A stretch of 64,000 bases of DNA from Myrmaecium sp. VS I D KN 1. Its lineage: Eukaryota; Ascomycota; Dothideomycetes; Valsariales; Valsariaceae. The notes under the pieces are model-generated. The model was not told the origin of the DNA. It worked only from the letters and a program-made list of their open reading frames with translations, and made no database searches. The stretch lies in the NCBI GenBank assembly GCA_019775845.1, contig JADQAV010000026.1:186001-250000 (forward strand). Reading direction: 5' to 3'. Position numbers and translations under genes: made by a program. Every line of letters starts with the position of its first letter. Position 1 is the stretch's first letter. Below, in pieces: positions 34,905 through 47,195 of the stretch.

Positions 34905-36500
34905 TCTTTATGACGGTGCGGTGCGGCAGGTCAGGCCATAAGCCCTGCAAATCCGAGATTCAGCTTGCAACGGCGAGTTGCTGGAGCGGTTTTGGGAGCC
35001 GGGCGGAAGGCTGCCGGACCTCTCTTAGTCAGGTGTGAGCGCAGCAGGGTCGAGACGGTTTACAGGTCCGCGTCATCACTCGGACTGGGACTGTGGCAGA
35101 GGGGGACGGACGAGTGGGAGAGGAGCTTGGAAAGGTCAGGCACGGGGGCAAGAATGCGCGAGGATTCGCAGGCTGCCCGGCTGTTCCCCAGCAGCTGCCG
35201 GACCTCTCGTAGGGCAGAGCACCGGAGCACCAGAGCACCAAAGCACCAGAGCACCAGAGAAGCACCAGAAGAAGCACCAGAGCACCAGAGCACCAGAGCA
35301 CCAGAGCACAGGAGCACAGGAGCACCGATGCACCGATGCACGACGTGAGAGGTGTGTCGGGGTCGTGGGAGGGGGAGGGGAGGGGGAGGGGAGGGGGGGT
35401 GGGAGTGGGAGTGGGAGTGTGAGAAGGAAGAGGTTTGGTTTGGGTTGGGAACGTACAGTTACCGTGGGAAAGATGAGGCAGGGAGAGCGGCGGGAGACGG
35501 CGTTGAGGGACACCAACGGCGGGAGATGGCAAACGTTACCATGGAGCCGGAGAAGCCTACTGGAAACGGGCAGGCTGGGACCTGCTGATCAGAGTGGCCC
35601 TTTTGGGGGTGGGTGGATGGAGGGGGTGTGTGTGGATGGGAGGGATGATGATGGGAGGGACGGGAGGGAATGGGAAGGGGGGGGTGGACGTGTGGTAGAC
35701 TTGTGGTGGTGCTAGTCTCCCTCGGGTAGGTAAGGTATGTAGGCCAGGCCTGCAGCTGAAAACGATGGTGGCCGCCAGGAGCCAGGCGCGACAGGATGGA
35801 GAGGATGGGGTGCTGCGATGCGATATGCGATGCGAGGCGATGCGAGTCGATGGGATGGATATGCGATGCGATGCGATGCGGTGCGAGGTGGAGGAAAGCT
35901 GGCTGGCTGGCGTCTGCGTCTGCCCTTTGGTCCTCGGCCTCGGCCTCGGGCGTATTCTGATCGCAGGCGCAGGCGTGCACGATGCCCGGGCGATGGGCGT
36001 GCGCACGATGGGCGTCGGCGCAGCCAGAGAGAGAGGCGTAACTGGCGCAGCCGTCGCGGCCGAGGGGGGGTGGATCTCCACGACGGGGGGCGCCGGCGCC
36101 GGACCAAGACAGCTGGGCTGTTTGACGACGGAAAAGGATTTTCGCGCGCGAGCGGTTTGACGACGGACCGCCCGGGCCCCGGATAGCGTCTCTTGAGCGC
36201 GTGGAATGGAAAACGCCCGAACGGGACCTTGAACGGACGACGGAGACGATCTCGAGGCGGAGGGAGAGAGAGGCTGGAAGGCGGAGGAGGGGACTTGGAG
36301 GTGCCATGTGTGAACGAGATGGTACTGTAAGGAATGGGTGTGTATGTACGGTATATGGTGTGTAAATAGTATATGGTACCTATATGGTGTATGTATGGTG
36401 TGCACAACCTTGACAAGGTGGGGGGTGTGTATCAACAACAACCCAACGACGAAAGACGAAAACAACCATACACGGACGAAACAAGAAAGCGAAAAGAAAA
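34905..36500. other. Upstream region/possible long 5' leader of the Zn2Cys6 gene
   Basis: GC-rich sequence directly upstream of the regulator's start, with a minisatellite (35215-35343), GGGAGTGGGAGTGGGAG repeats (about 35390-35420) and GCGATGCGATGCGATGCG repeats (35810-35885). Several long minus-strand frames exist here in overlapping frames, but their translations are low-complexity Pro/Ser/Arg strings. They are best read as stop-poor composition, though a long leader with upstream ORFs is possible. Confidence 0.4.
35215..35343 (+). repeat. Minisatellite with 9-bp CAGAGCACC unit
   Basis: A tandem array of CAGAGCACC and close variants (CAAAGCACC, CAGGAGCAC, CGATGCACC, and AGAAGCACC spacers) over about 129 bp. 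Because the unit is a multiple of three, several frames stay open through it and give repetitive ALVLWCSG or APEHQST peptides that are not genes. Confidence 0.85.
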
Positions 36501-38534
36501 GGTGGGCTACTGGCCAAGGCGAGAGCCTGAGGTTGGGTGGCGGTGATGCAAGGCTACCGGGATGGGGGGATATAGTACTTTTCAGAGGTTATACAACGTT
36601 CATGCGAAAGAGCGTCATGGTGGTCGCCCTGATGTGCATGGTGGATGGTCGATGGGCGAATGAGGGGGATTGGATGAGGAGTGAGGCATGAGCAGGCGGA
36701 GAGGAGGGGAGGAAGAGGGGTGAGAGGGGTTTGTGGGAGAGTGAGTGAATGAGTGAATGAGTGGTGGTGAGGCCCGTTGAGGCCCATTGCACGCACCGTA
36801 ATGAGGTGCGATGTGCGGTGAGCGACAGCCACCCGTAACGGTCTAGTACGGGCGGTGGGTGGGAAAGGGCAGGATGTAGCCCACGGGTACTTGACGAAGA
36901 AGGGGACCAGGGGGGGGAAGGGAAGAGCGAGAACAGGGAAACAGGCGGGAAAGAGGGCGGGAAGAGAGAGATAGAGAGAGATTGACAGCCCAGACAATCA
37001 GACAGCCAGACAGCCAGACAGACAGCCTACAAGGAGAAGTTGGTATGCGAAAGCCCAATATCACCCCCTTCTTCCCTTCCCTTCCCTTTCTTCCTGGGGT
37101 GTGCGAGTAAGGCGACGGTGAGGTTTTGAGATGAAATCGCTAGAGCGGTGTCCACCCGCAAGCCCAAGGAAGCGGTACTGGTACGAAGTAGCGCAGCCAC
37201 CCTCACAAAGCGCGCATCCCAAGGGCCACCACGGCCACCCAGGGGGGCCAGCGGAAGGAGGAGAGTGCCTCGAGCGTTGTTTGCCAGGGCAGTATTTACC
37301 AGACCAGAAACGGGCACCAAAACGAACTTGAAGTTTCCCCATCATCCATACTTGCATCCATCCCCATCCTATCTCCATCGACATATGTTCGCATAAAAAA
37401 TATATAACATGTTAGATCGCCTTTACTGACAGTACCTAACACCAGCATAAGCTCGGTAAAATATAAACATCCCATCTCCCCCTCATTCACTCCCTTCCTT
37501 GGATCCCGCCCAACACCATGTGTGTGTGTGTGACGCCGCCCCCTCCACCCCCTGTTCGTCTGTGCCCACCGCAAGGATGATGATGCGATGCGATGCGATG
37601 CGCTGCGCGCTCCCACACAACTAGACAGGGATCCAGAAGCCTTGGGAGCGAACGAGCGAACGAGCGAGTGAGCGAATGAGCGGGAAAGGAAGGATTCCAG
37701 TGGAGATTGGTGAAGCCCGCCACCAGGGATGGATGGGATGGTCTCGAGCGATAGATGGATGATGGATGGCGCACCCGACGACGACGACGACGAAGCAGAA
37801 AAAAGAGAGAAAAGTAAGAGAGCGAAGTGGTTCCATAACCCACCCCATCCACCCACGCCCACCCGCTTGCTTGCGATAGTGGTGAGCGTTCAGTAAAAAG
37901 CAAAGCTTCTCGGTATCTTGCACCATGATGGATAATGGATGGACGATGGACGATGGACGGGATGGAGAGAGGTCCCGCTGCATCACCACCATCAGCACCA
38001 CTGCACCTACCCTATGTATGGTACTAATGTGGCCGTGCAGAATCCAGTACATCCAGTATCCGTACTTCAAGTTATCATGTATCCATGCATTCCAAGCACT
38101 CATGCATGCCGTTGGTGCAGTATGTTACAGTACAGTAAGTGGTTGTGTTGTATGTAGTATCTTCAAAAACTATAAAACACGACGCTACACAACAACATGG
38201 ATACCACTTGCTTACTTCCATCAATCTCGCGCGCATCAACGCAACGGCACGCAACGGCGCACAGCAGCTACTTATAAAGCTTAACTAGCATCCATCAGTG
38301 AGGTGAGATAATAATCCACTGCAAAGGCCTCGCAACCGCTTCACCAGATCCTCACGCATGAACAAAGATCCTCTGGATCGAAGCTTCCGTGATACATATC
38401 GTATGTTAGGAAGATAGGTACCTTAGATAGGCATCGGTATTTGAGGCGGTGTCCAGCCTAAGGCTACAGTAGCCACCTTCAATTCCCTTACCTTCCTTCC
38501 TTACTTACCTTGCACGTTGCGCCAGGCAAAGAGA
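36501..38534. other. Non-coding, simple-repeat-rich sequence
   Basis: No gene recognised. Contains GTGAGTGAATGAGTGAATGA (about 36740-36760), CAGACAGCCAGACAGACAG (about 37005-37025), GCGAACGAGCGAACGAGCGA (about 37647-37666) and GATGGATGATGG-type repeats. All open frames are short and low in complexity. Confidence 0.45.
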
Positions 38535-38672
38535 GGTACATACACTCCGGTATGACAAATGAGTCTCAGGTATCCAGGCATCATCAGCCATCGCCGCCGG
38601 GGCAGTAACTTATATTAGCATATATGCCTGGATGCCTGAGACTCATTTCTCATACCGGAGTGCATACGTACC
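38535..38672. repeat. Long near-perfect inverted repeat (hairpin)
   Basis: Left arm 38535-38581 and right arm 38624-38672 are reverse complements. The inner 37 bp (from CTCCGG to CCAGGCAT) match with two differences, and the outer part (GGTAC...ACTCC) continues with a 2-base length difference. A 42-base loop lies between. It could be a miniature inverted-repeat element or a transcribed hairpin. I saw no clear target duplication; AGAG-like bases occur on both sides but are not decisive. Confidence 0.8.
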
Positions 38673-40978
38673 AGAGTGAAAGAGACCCGTATATATGCAC
38701 AGCTACTTTCGCAGCCTCAACGCTCATGCGGTGGGACAACAGATCGCATCTGATCCCGTACGCCCCCGGTTCCCTGGTTGCCGTTTCGTGTCCGAACGGC
38801 GTCGTCAGGTACAAGTAGGACATGTACGGAGTACATAAATAGGTGTAGTGTGTATCATTCCCTTCCGCTCTTTGTACTCCCCATCCTCCGCCACGTATCG
38901 ACAACCCTCTTCCCTCTGGGATTACTATTACATCAGACACAACTACTTCCTACCTCAGAGTAGTCTTCCTATGCCCTACAAAGTAGGCACCTAGACGCAG
39001 ACTCGACCCGGCTATTACGAGGATGGAGGGAGGGGAGGGGCAGGGAAGGTCCGCCTCACTTTATCAAGCCGTCCTTCAAGAAATTCCGGCTCTTCTTCGC
39101 CTTTCGCCTTCAAGATAGTATGCTAGTATAGGTTATTTCGTAGAAACGACGTAGCGATATAATCCAGAGTTCTCTTTTTCTATATCGCTATCTCGAAAGA
39201 GGTACATAGTAATGTCCTTCTTCTCTCCCTTTATCTCTTATGTTCCTCTGCTCTCGCATGGCGGCCCAACAACACGAGGGGTAACCATCTAAGGAAGTTC
39301 TCTATTTCAGCCTGAACTTACAGCCTTTCCAATCAATACATCCGATTGGATACATACAATATCCATACAGCAGCGGAGAAAACCCGGGGAGATTTTACAT
39401 AAGAAGAAGGGGGGGGGGGGTGGATCGTGTACTGTAACAACCACCGCCCGCCCCACCTCCTCCTCTCTTTGACTTGCAGCAGCCTGCCCTGCTCCACAAC
39501 ACCAACCCGCCCAAACAGCATCCGTTCAGCACGGCCAATGCTTTTTCATTGTCGTTTTCTTTTCTTTTCTTTTCTTTTCTTTTTTTCATTACTTTTTCCT
39601 TGGATTCGAGGCCGTCGAGGTGTGTGTTCGCCCCTCCCTTCCCGCTCCAAAGCTCCAGCTTCAGCTCCTTCCGCCGTTGCAGAACGGAAGAGCCTCGACG
39701 TGGCTGGGGCTCGAACGGACTCTGCTGGTTTCAGGGGATATAAAGAAGAAGAATAATGGCTGGAGGTCCCTGAGAGTAGTATACTACTGCCCCGCTGTTG
39801 CGCGCGGCCCCGTTTTCTTTTTTTTTCCTTCTTTTTTCACGTGGTGTCTGACCCACATCGAGGGACCTCGTACCCACATACCGTAATCATCTCTAACAAA
39901 CACCCGCTTTTTCGTCCTTCTGGAAGTGACACAATAATGTTCCAACGTCGGTCGTGTAACGCGGGATCGGCAAGGCAAGCAAGCAAGCAAGCAAGAGTCT
40001 GTTTCTCTTCTCGTACGGAGCTCTTTTGCCTCCCGCCTTGTCCTTATCCTACGTCCTTCTCATCTCACGAGCCGCCGTTGCTGCACGACTATGTCATGAC
40101 TAAGCTGGCTTGCCTGACGGCTATAGCAATGGTAGGAGGTTGAAGATATCTTTCTATATCATCATCCAAGTTACCTTACATCCACCTCAAACCGTCTCGA
40201 TCTCGCTCTCCTCTGTCTCTCTCCCTTTCTACCATCCCCATCTCATGTCCCGCGTCGTTACATCCATAAGCATACATATGTCGTGGTACATCTCATACCG
40301 TATGTGGCTACCACCACCACCATCACTCAGCCGTGCTCCGAGTAGATGAATGCAAACGCAAAGAAGGTGGGAATGTTGAGCGTAAGTTTCGGTTCGGTTC
40401 ATGCGCTCGCACGCGTGAGGCTCGCTCGCTCGCTCGCATGCATGCATGCATGCATGCATCAATTCGGTCCTGCAGCTGTCGTCCCTTAGTAGCAGCCGTT
40501 ATATACGACATCCAGTGTATGTACCACTGTCAAGGTAGGGAGCCAATCTCAACCTATCAGACAAAGCTGGCGGCGAGCGCGGCAGTTTGGACGGTGAGGG
40601 GGCAGGGGAGGGGAGGCGTTTATAAACTTTTTCTTTTCTTTTTTTCCTTTCCCCTCTTCTTCGTCTGCTTCTTCTTCCTCTCCCTTGTTTTCTTTTCTTT
40701 TTCCATCGACCGGGTTAACGGGTTACACACGTGTTGCAAAAGTCATCCATGGGCGGGCGGCGGACTTTTTCGCCCCTCTCCCCCCTCCCTCCCTCCCTCA
40801 CCGTCTCTCCATGTCTTTCCGTTGTTCTTCCCGCGACATGCGTGTCACTTCTCCACTTGTCAGACCAGACGTCCCCACCGCCTCCTCCTCCTCCTCCTCC
40901 TCCTTCTTCTTCTGTGTCCGCCCTGGCTACCGTTGTACCACGTACCGGGAACATTGGAGGGGGCGGGGGCATCCGGAC

Positions 40979-41010
<32 letters not shown>

Positions 41011-44000
41011 NNNNNNNNGGAGGGGGTTACGGAGTTGTAAGCCTGCGTGCAGCGAGCCTGTGTACATCGCCTCTTCCCCCCTCTTCTTTTGCCTCCTCTT
41101 GCCACGGTTCTTTTCATCTTCACTCTTCTTCTTCGTCCTAAGAGAAAAGGGTGGTTTCGGCGCTTGGTCAATCTCGCCCTTACCTCCTCCTTTATCTTCA
41201 ACAATTCCTCCGTTCCCTCTCCTTCGTTGGAGAAATGGAACGGCTCGTAAATCGTCTGTGTGCCGTGCGTTTCCAGTATATGTAACTCCGTTCAGATGCC
41301 ACTCATGAAAGAGAAAAAAAAGGAAAATGAAAGATCATAGTCAATCAACTTTCATATGCGCTTTGCGAGATACAACGCTGAACGTTGAAGTATAATGTGT
41401 AGTATATATTGCCGGCCCGGGGATCATCCTTTCTTTTCTTCCTTCTTTCTTTTCTTCCTTCTTTCTTTCCCGCTTTTGATCTCTGTCTTCCGGTATGGCA
41501 TGGGAAGCGTGTCACTCCACGTACTATCAGTACTCATGCCAGCCCTCCCTGTCCTTCTCATCTATCTCTTTCATTCCTTCCGTCTCACAGCTTGCGTCTC
41601 TTACTTGCGATCCATTTTTCTCCGGTCCTCGATTTACTGTCCGAACTCGACTCGAAACATTTCATCCGGCTCATGCAGTATTTAGGGGGCAGAAGCGATC
41701 TGGTATATTTTCTCACTTATATAAGTAATACGTCAGCTACAATGCCCTTAACATTTAGATTGAGATAAGGATGGGTAAGCACTGTAAGTTATTAAGAACA
41801 ACAGCAAAACCACTACGGAGTGGAAGGAGAGGAGGAAGGGGTGGAGCAAAACACCGCCCGCTTCCAGCTCTGGCTGATCAGTGTTCAGAGCAGCAGGCTT
41901 GCCGTTTCTCCTTCGCCTTTTCCTTATTTTCCTCGTCTTTTGGCCTCTTATTTCTCTACTAATGTTTTCTCTTTCTTCGTTCTTTTTCTTTGAGGGCGGC
42001 TGGAGAAACAGCTTCGGTTCTCGGGACGCGTACAAGGGAAAAAGGAACAAAAAAAGAGAAGGACCGAGTCCTTCACAGCGGTGCCACGCTCTTAAACAGA
42101 TGCCATTGACGTTGGTTATCTCTTTTCTTTTTCCATTTTGGCACGCAAGTGCGTTTTTCTTTCGCTCGTGTCAGAAGCTCTCGGGAAAAAAAGATCAGGA
42201 AAGAAGAAGTATCAGATCCAGAGAAAGCGACATAAAGAGACGGTCACATAGCTCGATCTTCCTTTATTCCTTCCTTTCTTTCCTTCCATTTCATCTTCTC
42301 CTTCCTCCGCCACTTCTCTCAGCGCGATAACCCTTACAGACATGATCGTCAACTCCAGAGGCAAAAAAGCCCCCTCGGCTACGATGTATATAAACGTCCT
42401 AGTTTACGTGGGAAATCCTCTGACTGTGCCTCACAACCTCCTCCCTTCCACAGCCCCGGGTTTCCCCTTCCCCCACCCCACCCCACACGCCTCGGAGGAG
42501 GATCCGAATACGAGAGGGAAAGCCTGCCAGACCGCATCGCGATCCGAGCCGAACCGACGATGAGCAAGGCGAGTTCTCTCGCCTTATCGCGGCGGGATAC
42601 GCAGTGCGCTACGTTTCGAGTCAGGAGTGAAGCGGACAACCATGCCATACCACACCACACCACACCACACCACGGAGTACCCGCTGCAAACCCGCCACCC
42701 ATCTCCATGGCTCTTCTCGAGAAATCCACCCGATGGGAAGGCAACCCCCCCTCACTCTCCCAAAGTAATCTGGCCGGGCCCTGACTCCCATCTGGTTCCA
42801 ACCCATCTCCCATCCCAACCTCTCGGTGCCCAAACTCATAGATCCAGCCGCTCCTCCTCATCGTCGGGGCGACAGACCATCGGTTCAGCGGCCGTCGCCG
42901 GCGCCGGGGAGGTTACGTTCGACATCGGTATATCGTCGTCCTTATAGATCCGCACGATACGTGCGCAAAACTACCGAGGGCCTTCGGTATAAATGTACAT
43001 CATGGGTAGCCTAAATGAATAAAGTAGCATTTAGACCAGGTTACATACGTATATATCCACTTGATATGATGCACGAGCACACATTGCACGAAGTACGAAG
43101 GGCAATGCATAGTAGCAACCCTCATTCCTCGTACGAACGTATATGTATAAAGCGACCTCATCTCCTCCGCCTTCACCATTACTCCATGGGGTAATATCCC
43201 ACCTTGAAGCTATTCCTTCTCAAGTGGGGTACTTACTCCATGGATAAGCAAGCAGATCGTCAAGAAAATCTCATGTTGCGCGCATGAAGGAATCATGTCA
43301 GTCCTGACACGAAGGAATATAAGGAATTCTGAAGGAACTTGCTTGCTTGCTTGCATGCTCGAATCCAAGCGGAAACACGGAGAAGTTTGACTCGCGTTCC
43401 TGATAGACACCTCAGCGGGCGGTAGGTGGGAGGAGGATCGAGTCCCATCACCCCCTTCCTTGCACACGCACCAGAACCATGACCTGGGTTCCTGATGTTG
43501 TCCCAGGTTCGTACGGATGCAACGGACCAGTGACAGGGTGCTGTCGTACCGAGGCATTGTAGGAGATCAATGAGGCGGCAAGGGCCGAATAACTAGTCAT
43601 TTCCAAGCTCCGACGGGCAGAGGCATGAGTACTGTAGCTAGCTTCCAATTACGGATGCTTTCGCGTCCTTAGAAGTTCCACTACCCACACACACCGCAAA
43701 AGCACGGAAATAAGGGTAGTGATGAATGCGTACAGTGTGAGTAACTTTCCTTTCGAAACACCTAAGGACGTTTTATGGGGACCGTGGGACGTTGTATGTA
43801 CAATTACCCTGCCAGCCTACATATATATTTCCCATCATATATGATCTGTTATGGGATATCATACTGATTTCATGACTTCTGCCTTCTTCGTTTCTATCAA
43901 ACCTAAGACGTCTGGAAAACATCCGCTGTAAAGGGACCCGATGAGGAAGACCGCGAGGAAGGTCAAGATGATGATACGTATCTACTCTAACGTGCATGGC

Positions 44001-44217
44001 TGTTGGGTGACATGAAACAAATAGATATCATTTGAGAAAAAGACTCCTGGAACACCCCCAGAACCAACCAAGGAAGTACAAACGTCGCTGTGCTCCGGTT
44101 TTGCCGCCTTCATTTGCCAACCCAAGGTATCATCAATTCGCTCCTCTCCCATAAACAACACATCTCCTATACAATCCATGCAGCCGTGCTTCTGTAGGTG
44201 ATCAACACGCACATGCT
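38673..44217. other. Large non-coding region downstream of MCM2
   Basis: 5.5 kb without a recognisable gene. Simple repeats include a G run at 39410-39420, TTTTCTTTTCTTTTCTTTTC (about 39560-39580), GCAAGCAAGCAAGCAAGC (about 39975-39993), CTCGCTCGCTCGCATGCATGC (about 40425-40455, longer tandem), CCTCCTCCTCCTCC (about 40885), ACACCACACCACACCACAC (about 42653-42672), and an assembly gap at 41011. I looked for tRNA B-boxes and found none. Confidence 0.45.
40983..41018. other. Assembly gap beside a poly-G run
   Basis: An uninterrupted G run of 28 bases ends in eight N (41011-41018). Like the gap at 29143, this is probably a homopolymer sequencing failure. G tracts this long could also form quadruplex structures. 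Confidence 0.9.
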
Positions 44218-46899
44218 TTAAGCCGTCACTCTGACGTCTTGGTTCCTGCCCCGGCCGCCTGATCGCGGAACAGCTCCCGGCCTGGCCAGGGTGTACTTGG
44301 CGAACGCCCGAGCGAGCGCCTTCTTGCAGCTGACCTTCTGCGAGCCGACGAAAGAGTCGACCGCCACCGCGATGGCACGGTCGATATCCTGCGAGGAGCA
44401 GTACTCGGACAGACGCATCTTGGCGAAGGCCTCGCTGATACGCATGATAGCTTCAAGGTGACGGACCTGCGTAAGGCGTTAGCTTCTGGTAAAGAGACCG
44501 ACGTGAGTGCTCACAGTAGACTTACAGTGATGGGATAGGCACCAGTTGCCAAGCTCTCACGGCGCATGTCTGCGAAAAGCCGTGCTACCTTGTCCTGATC
44601 GATCTGGAACAACTTCGGCCTGCATTTCTCGCGGGCGTACAAGATGTATTTCCGTAGCAGTTCCTGCGGGATGTCGCCCTCTTGTTTCGGTTCGGACTCT
44701 TCCTGAGTGGCGTCCTGACCATCGACGTCCATCTGTGAAGCGGCAGCTTCAGGGTCCGCAGCCGCATTCATGGGATGTGCACGGCCATGCGAGTTGACAA
44801 CGAACTTTGCCAGACGCTCATCCTCGCTAGGGTCAACAGTGTCTCTGACGACGCAAAGAATATCGAAACGTGAGAGGATGGGTTCCGTGAGCTCGACGTT
44901 CTGAGAAAACGGGATAGTGCTGTTGTAACGGCCACCGATGGGATTGGCCGCTGCAACGATGGCGCAACGTGCCTGGAGCGTCGTCACGATACCAGCCTTA
45001 GAAATCGAGATGGTCTGCTGCTCCATAGCCTCGTGGATGGAAGTTCGATCTTGGTCATTCATCTTGTCGAACTCATCAATAAGACAAACTCCCTTGTCAG
45101 CAAGCACCAGAGCACCACCTTCAAGCGTCCATTCACTGGTAAGCGGATCGCGACGAACGGAGGCAGTAAGACCGACAGCACTGGCACCTTGACCAGTTGC
45201 AAAGACCGCTCGATGGGCTGTCTTCTCAACATACTTCAGGACCTGGGACTTCGCAGTACCTGGATCACCGAGAAGCAAGACGTTGATGTCACCACGAATC
45301 GCGTGCTTTCCCTGGGCTTCTTTGCTGACACCGCCGAAGAGCGAAAGCGCGACAGCAGTCTTGATATCAGTGTGTCCATAGATGCTAGGTGCGATCGAGT
45401 TGATGATCTTGTCCACAATCTTCGGATCTCTTGAAAGTTGACGTATCTCACGTTCATCCGCCTCATTCAGGCGGAAACCCGCAAGCTGATCGTGGGTCTT
45501 GACCACGTGGTTTGCTTCCAGGATGGTCGCGAACACGGGGAAGCCGTTCTTGTTGTTCAGTTGGGCATCGTAGTTGTTCCGGTAGATCCCCGTGATTTCA
45601 ACCTCCTCACCAGGCTTCGCCGAGTCAATAAGATCCCAGAGAAGGATGACCTCTCTATGACGTGGCAGACGGCCAGCGGGCACAGTTCCCGGTGATTCTT
45701 GAAGAGTGAGTTTCTGGTAATTCCGGTAGACGGTCTTCTCAGAGTTGAGAGTGAAAGGCCCCCTAGACTGGCAGTTTTGACAATAGGACACCTTGACCTC
45801 GACATTTGAATCCTGGGGAAATGGTCCGAGCGTCATTCCGCATTTGGTGCAGTCGAACTTGACGTACTTGAGTTGCGGGAACACGCCGGTGCGACGTGTG
45901 ACAACTCCGCTGACACGAACCAGACAGTTAAGATGACTCTGACGAAGTTGACGGAGGGTATACCGGATAGGTAGGTCGGTGATGCGGACGTGGATTTCGG
46001 AATGAATCCGCTCATAGTCAGGGTAGTGGAGAAGTGTAACGTCCATGGCAACCTCGTCGAAGATCTTCAGCATCTCCGAGGGGGCGTTGGGAAGGAACCA
46101 TGCCAGTGTCGCCTTCGATTCAGCCAGGTGATCGAACGAAACCTCGAGAGACTCCGCGTTGACTTCACCGAGTGTCCGCACACGGTTGCCGTAGACGGAA
46201 GCGCCCTCAGCGTCGGTATATTCGGTAAGGAAAGACTTGAACTCGCGCGCTATGGTCCGATGAACCTGAGGTTGTGCCACCCAATCCGTCAGACTCGCAG
46301 CCTTAACATCTTGTAGCGCCTCCAGGGAAAGTTCTTCGTTCATGATATCCTCTCCCATGTCCATATCGTCCTGGTCTTCGTCATACCGGTGCCGCCGCCT
46401 GCGGGGCTGTCTCGATAGGTCGAAGTCACCATCTTCTTCGTCATCCAGATAAGCAGCTGGTAAGCGGCGCTGTCGTTCCAACTCTTTGTCACGGCGGTTC
46501 AGGCGGGCTTCGAGTTGTCTTCGGGCGCCGAGATCCATAGCATCATAATCGGCATCATCGATATCACGGCCCCCATAGTTGGGATCGTTCCGACGCTCGT
46601 AGTCATTCTCGAAGTTATCACCGAAAAGATCGATGCCCTCAACATCTTCGGCTCTCTCTTCTACGTCGTCAATGTCAAGGAGCATCTCCTCCTCCTCGTC
46701 CTCTTCGATGTCATCCTGTGGAAGTGCGGGCGGGGAGGATGCCGGCGCTGATGCTGATTGTCAGAGTCACTCTTAAGCGCACAGAGGACATATACTCACG
46801 GCTGGAAGGGGGAAAGCCGGAGGAGGGCACATCATCATCGGGTTCCCTTGACCGCTTACGGCGGTTGCCAGTTGGAGCACCGCGGTTCGCGGAAGACAT
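44218..46899 (-). CDS. MCM2: Replicative helicase subunit MCM2
   Basis: Three exons, 46800-46899, 44526-46753 and 44218-44466, encode 858 residues, usual for MCM2. The N-terminal tail is acidic and carries the MCM2-specific GIDLFGDNFENDY block. The zinc finger (CTKCG ... CQNCQ) lies at about 334-361. The AAA+ core has Walker A GDPGTAKS (about 528), Walker B CLIDEFDKMND (about 589) and the arginine finger LSRFDIL (about 660). The last exon holds the winged-helix end. MCM2 is part of the MCM2-7 hexamer loaded at origins and activated as CMG; its tail also handles histones H3-H4 in other species. The 3' splice site of intron 1 offers two in-frame AG choices 6 bp apart (ATCAG/CATCAG), so two protein forms differing by two residues are possible. 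Two ACGCG motifs lie upstream. Confidence 0.97.
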
Positions 46900-47170
46900 G
46901 CTTGGGTGCAGCGGAGAACTATACGCCGAGCTGTTAGAGAGAACATACCGGGCAAGAAAAGAGAAGAGACGGCAGGCGCTGGACGGAAGCAAAGCAGTAC
47001 TCACCTCATTGTGGCTCCTCTATCGACAGTTCACTCTCTGCAAGTGGATTGAACGCAAACAGTGATGTCCGAGACAATATACTGGATGTGTGTTTGCGCT
47101 CGTGGAGACTGGACAGGGTGGTGGAAGTGGGATCAATCGTTGCCGGGGCGAAGAGGAAGAGACACGCTTT

Positions 47171-47184
47171 GACGCGACACGCGA
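47171..47184. promoter_or_regulatory. Putative MBF/MCB-type cell-cycle sites upstream of MCM2
   Basis: GACGCGACACGCGA holds two ACGCG cores 7 bp apart, about 275 bp upstream of the MCM2 start. ACGCG is the core of the MluI cell-cycle box bound by MBF (Mbp1/Res-type factors), which drives G1/S genes, including replication genes, in yeasts. Use in this fungus is inferred. Confidence 0.4.
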
Positions 47185-47195
47185 TTTCAATTTAA

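Noticed and set aside
35459-36465. Overlapping 234-302-codon minus-strand frames upstream of the Zn2Cys6 gene
   Set aside because: Low-complexity Pro/Ser/Arg/His translations are open in more than one frame at once, which signals stop-poor composition and not coding. A long leader with short upstream frames remains possible.
39975-40455. CRISPR-like regularity in GCAAGC and GCTCGC/GCATGC arrays
   Set aside because: These are plain tandem microsatellites with 4-bp units and no spacers; the genome is eukaryotic.
34905-44217. Possible tRNA or other RNA genes in the large gene-poor region
   Set aside because: I looked for B-box-like GGTTCGANTCC and paired A-box sequences and found no convincing pair. 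A covariance-model scan would be needed to exclude them fully.
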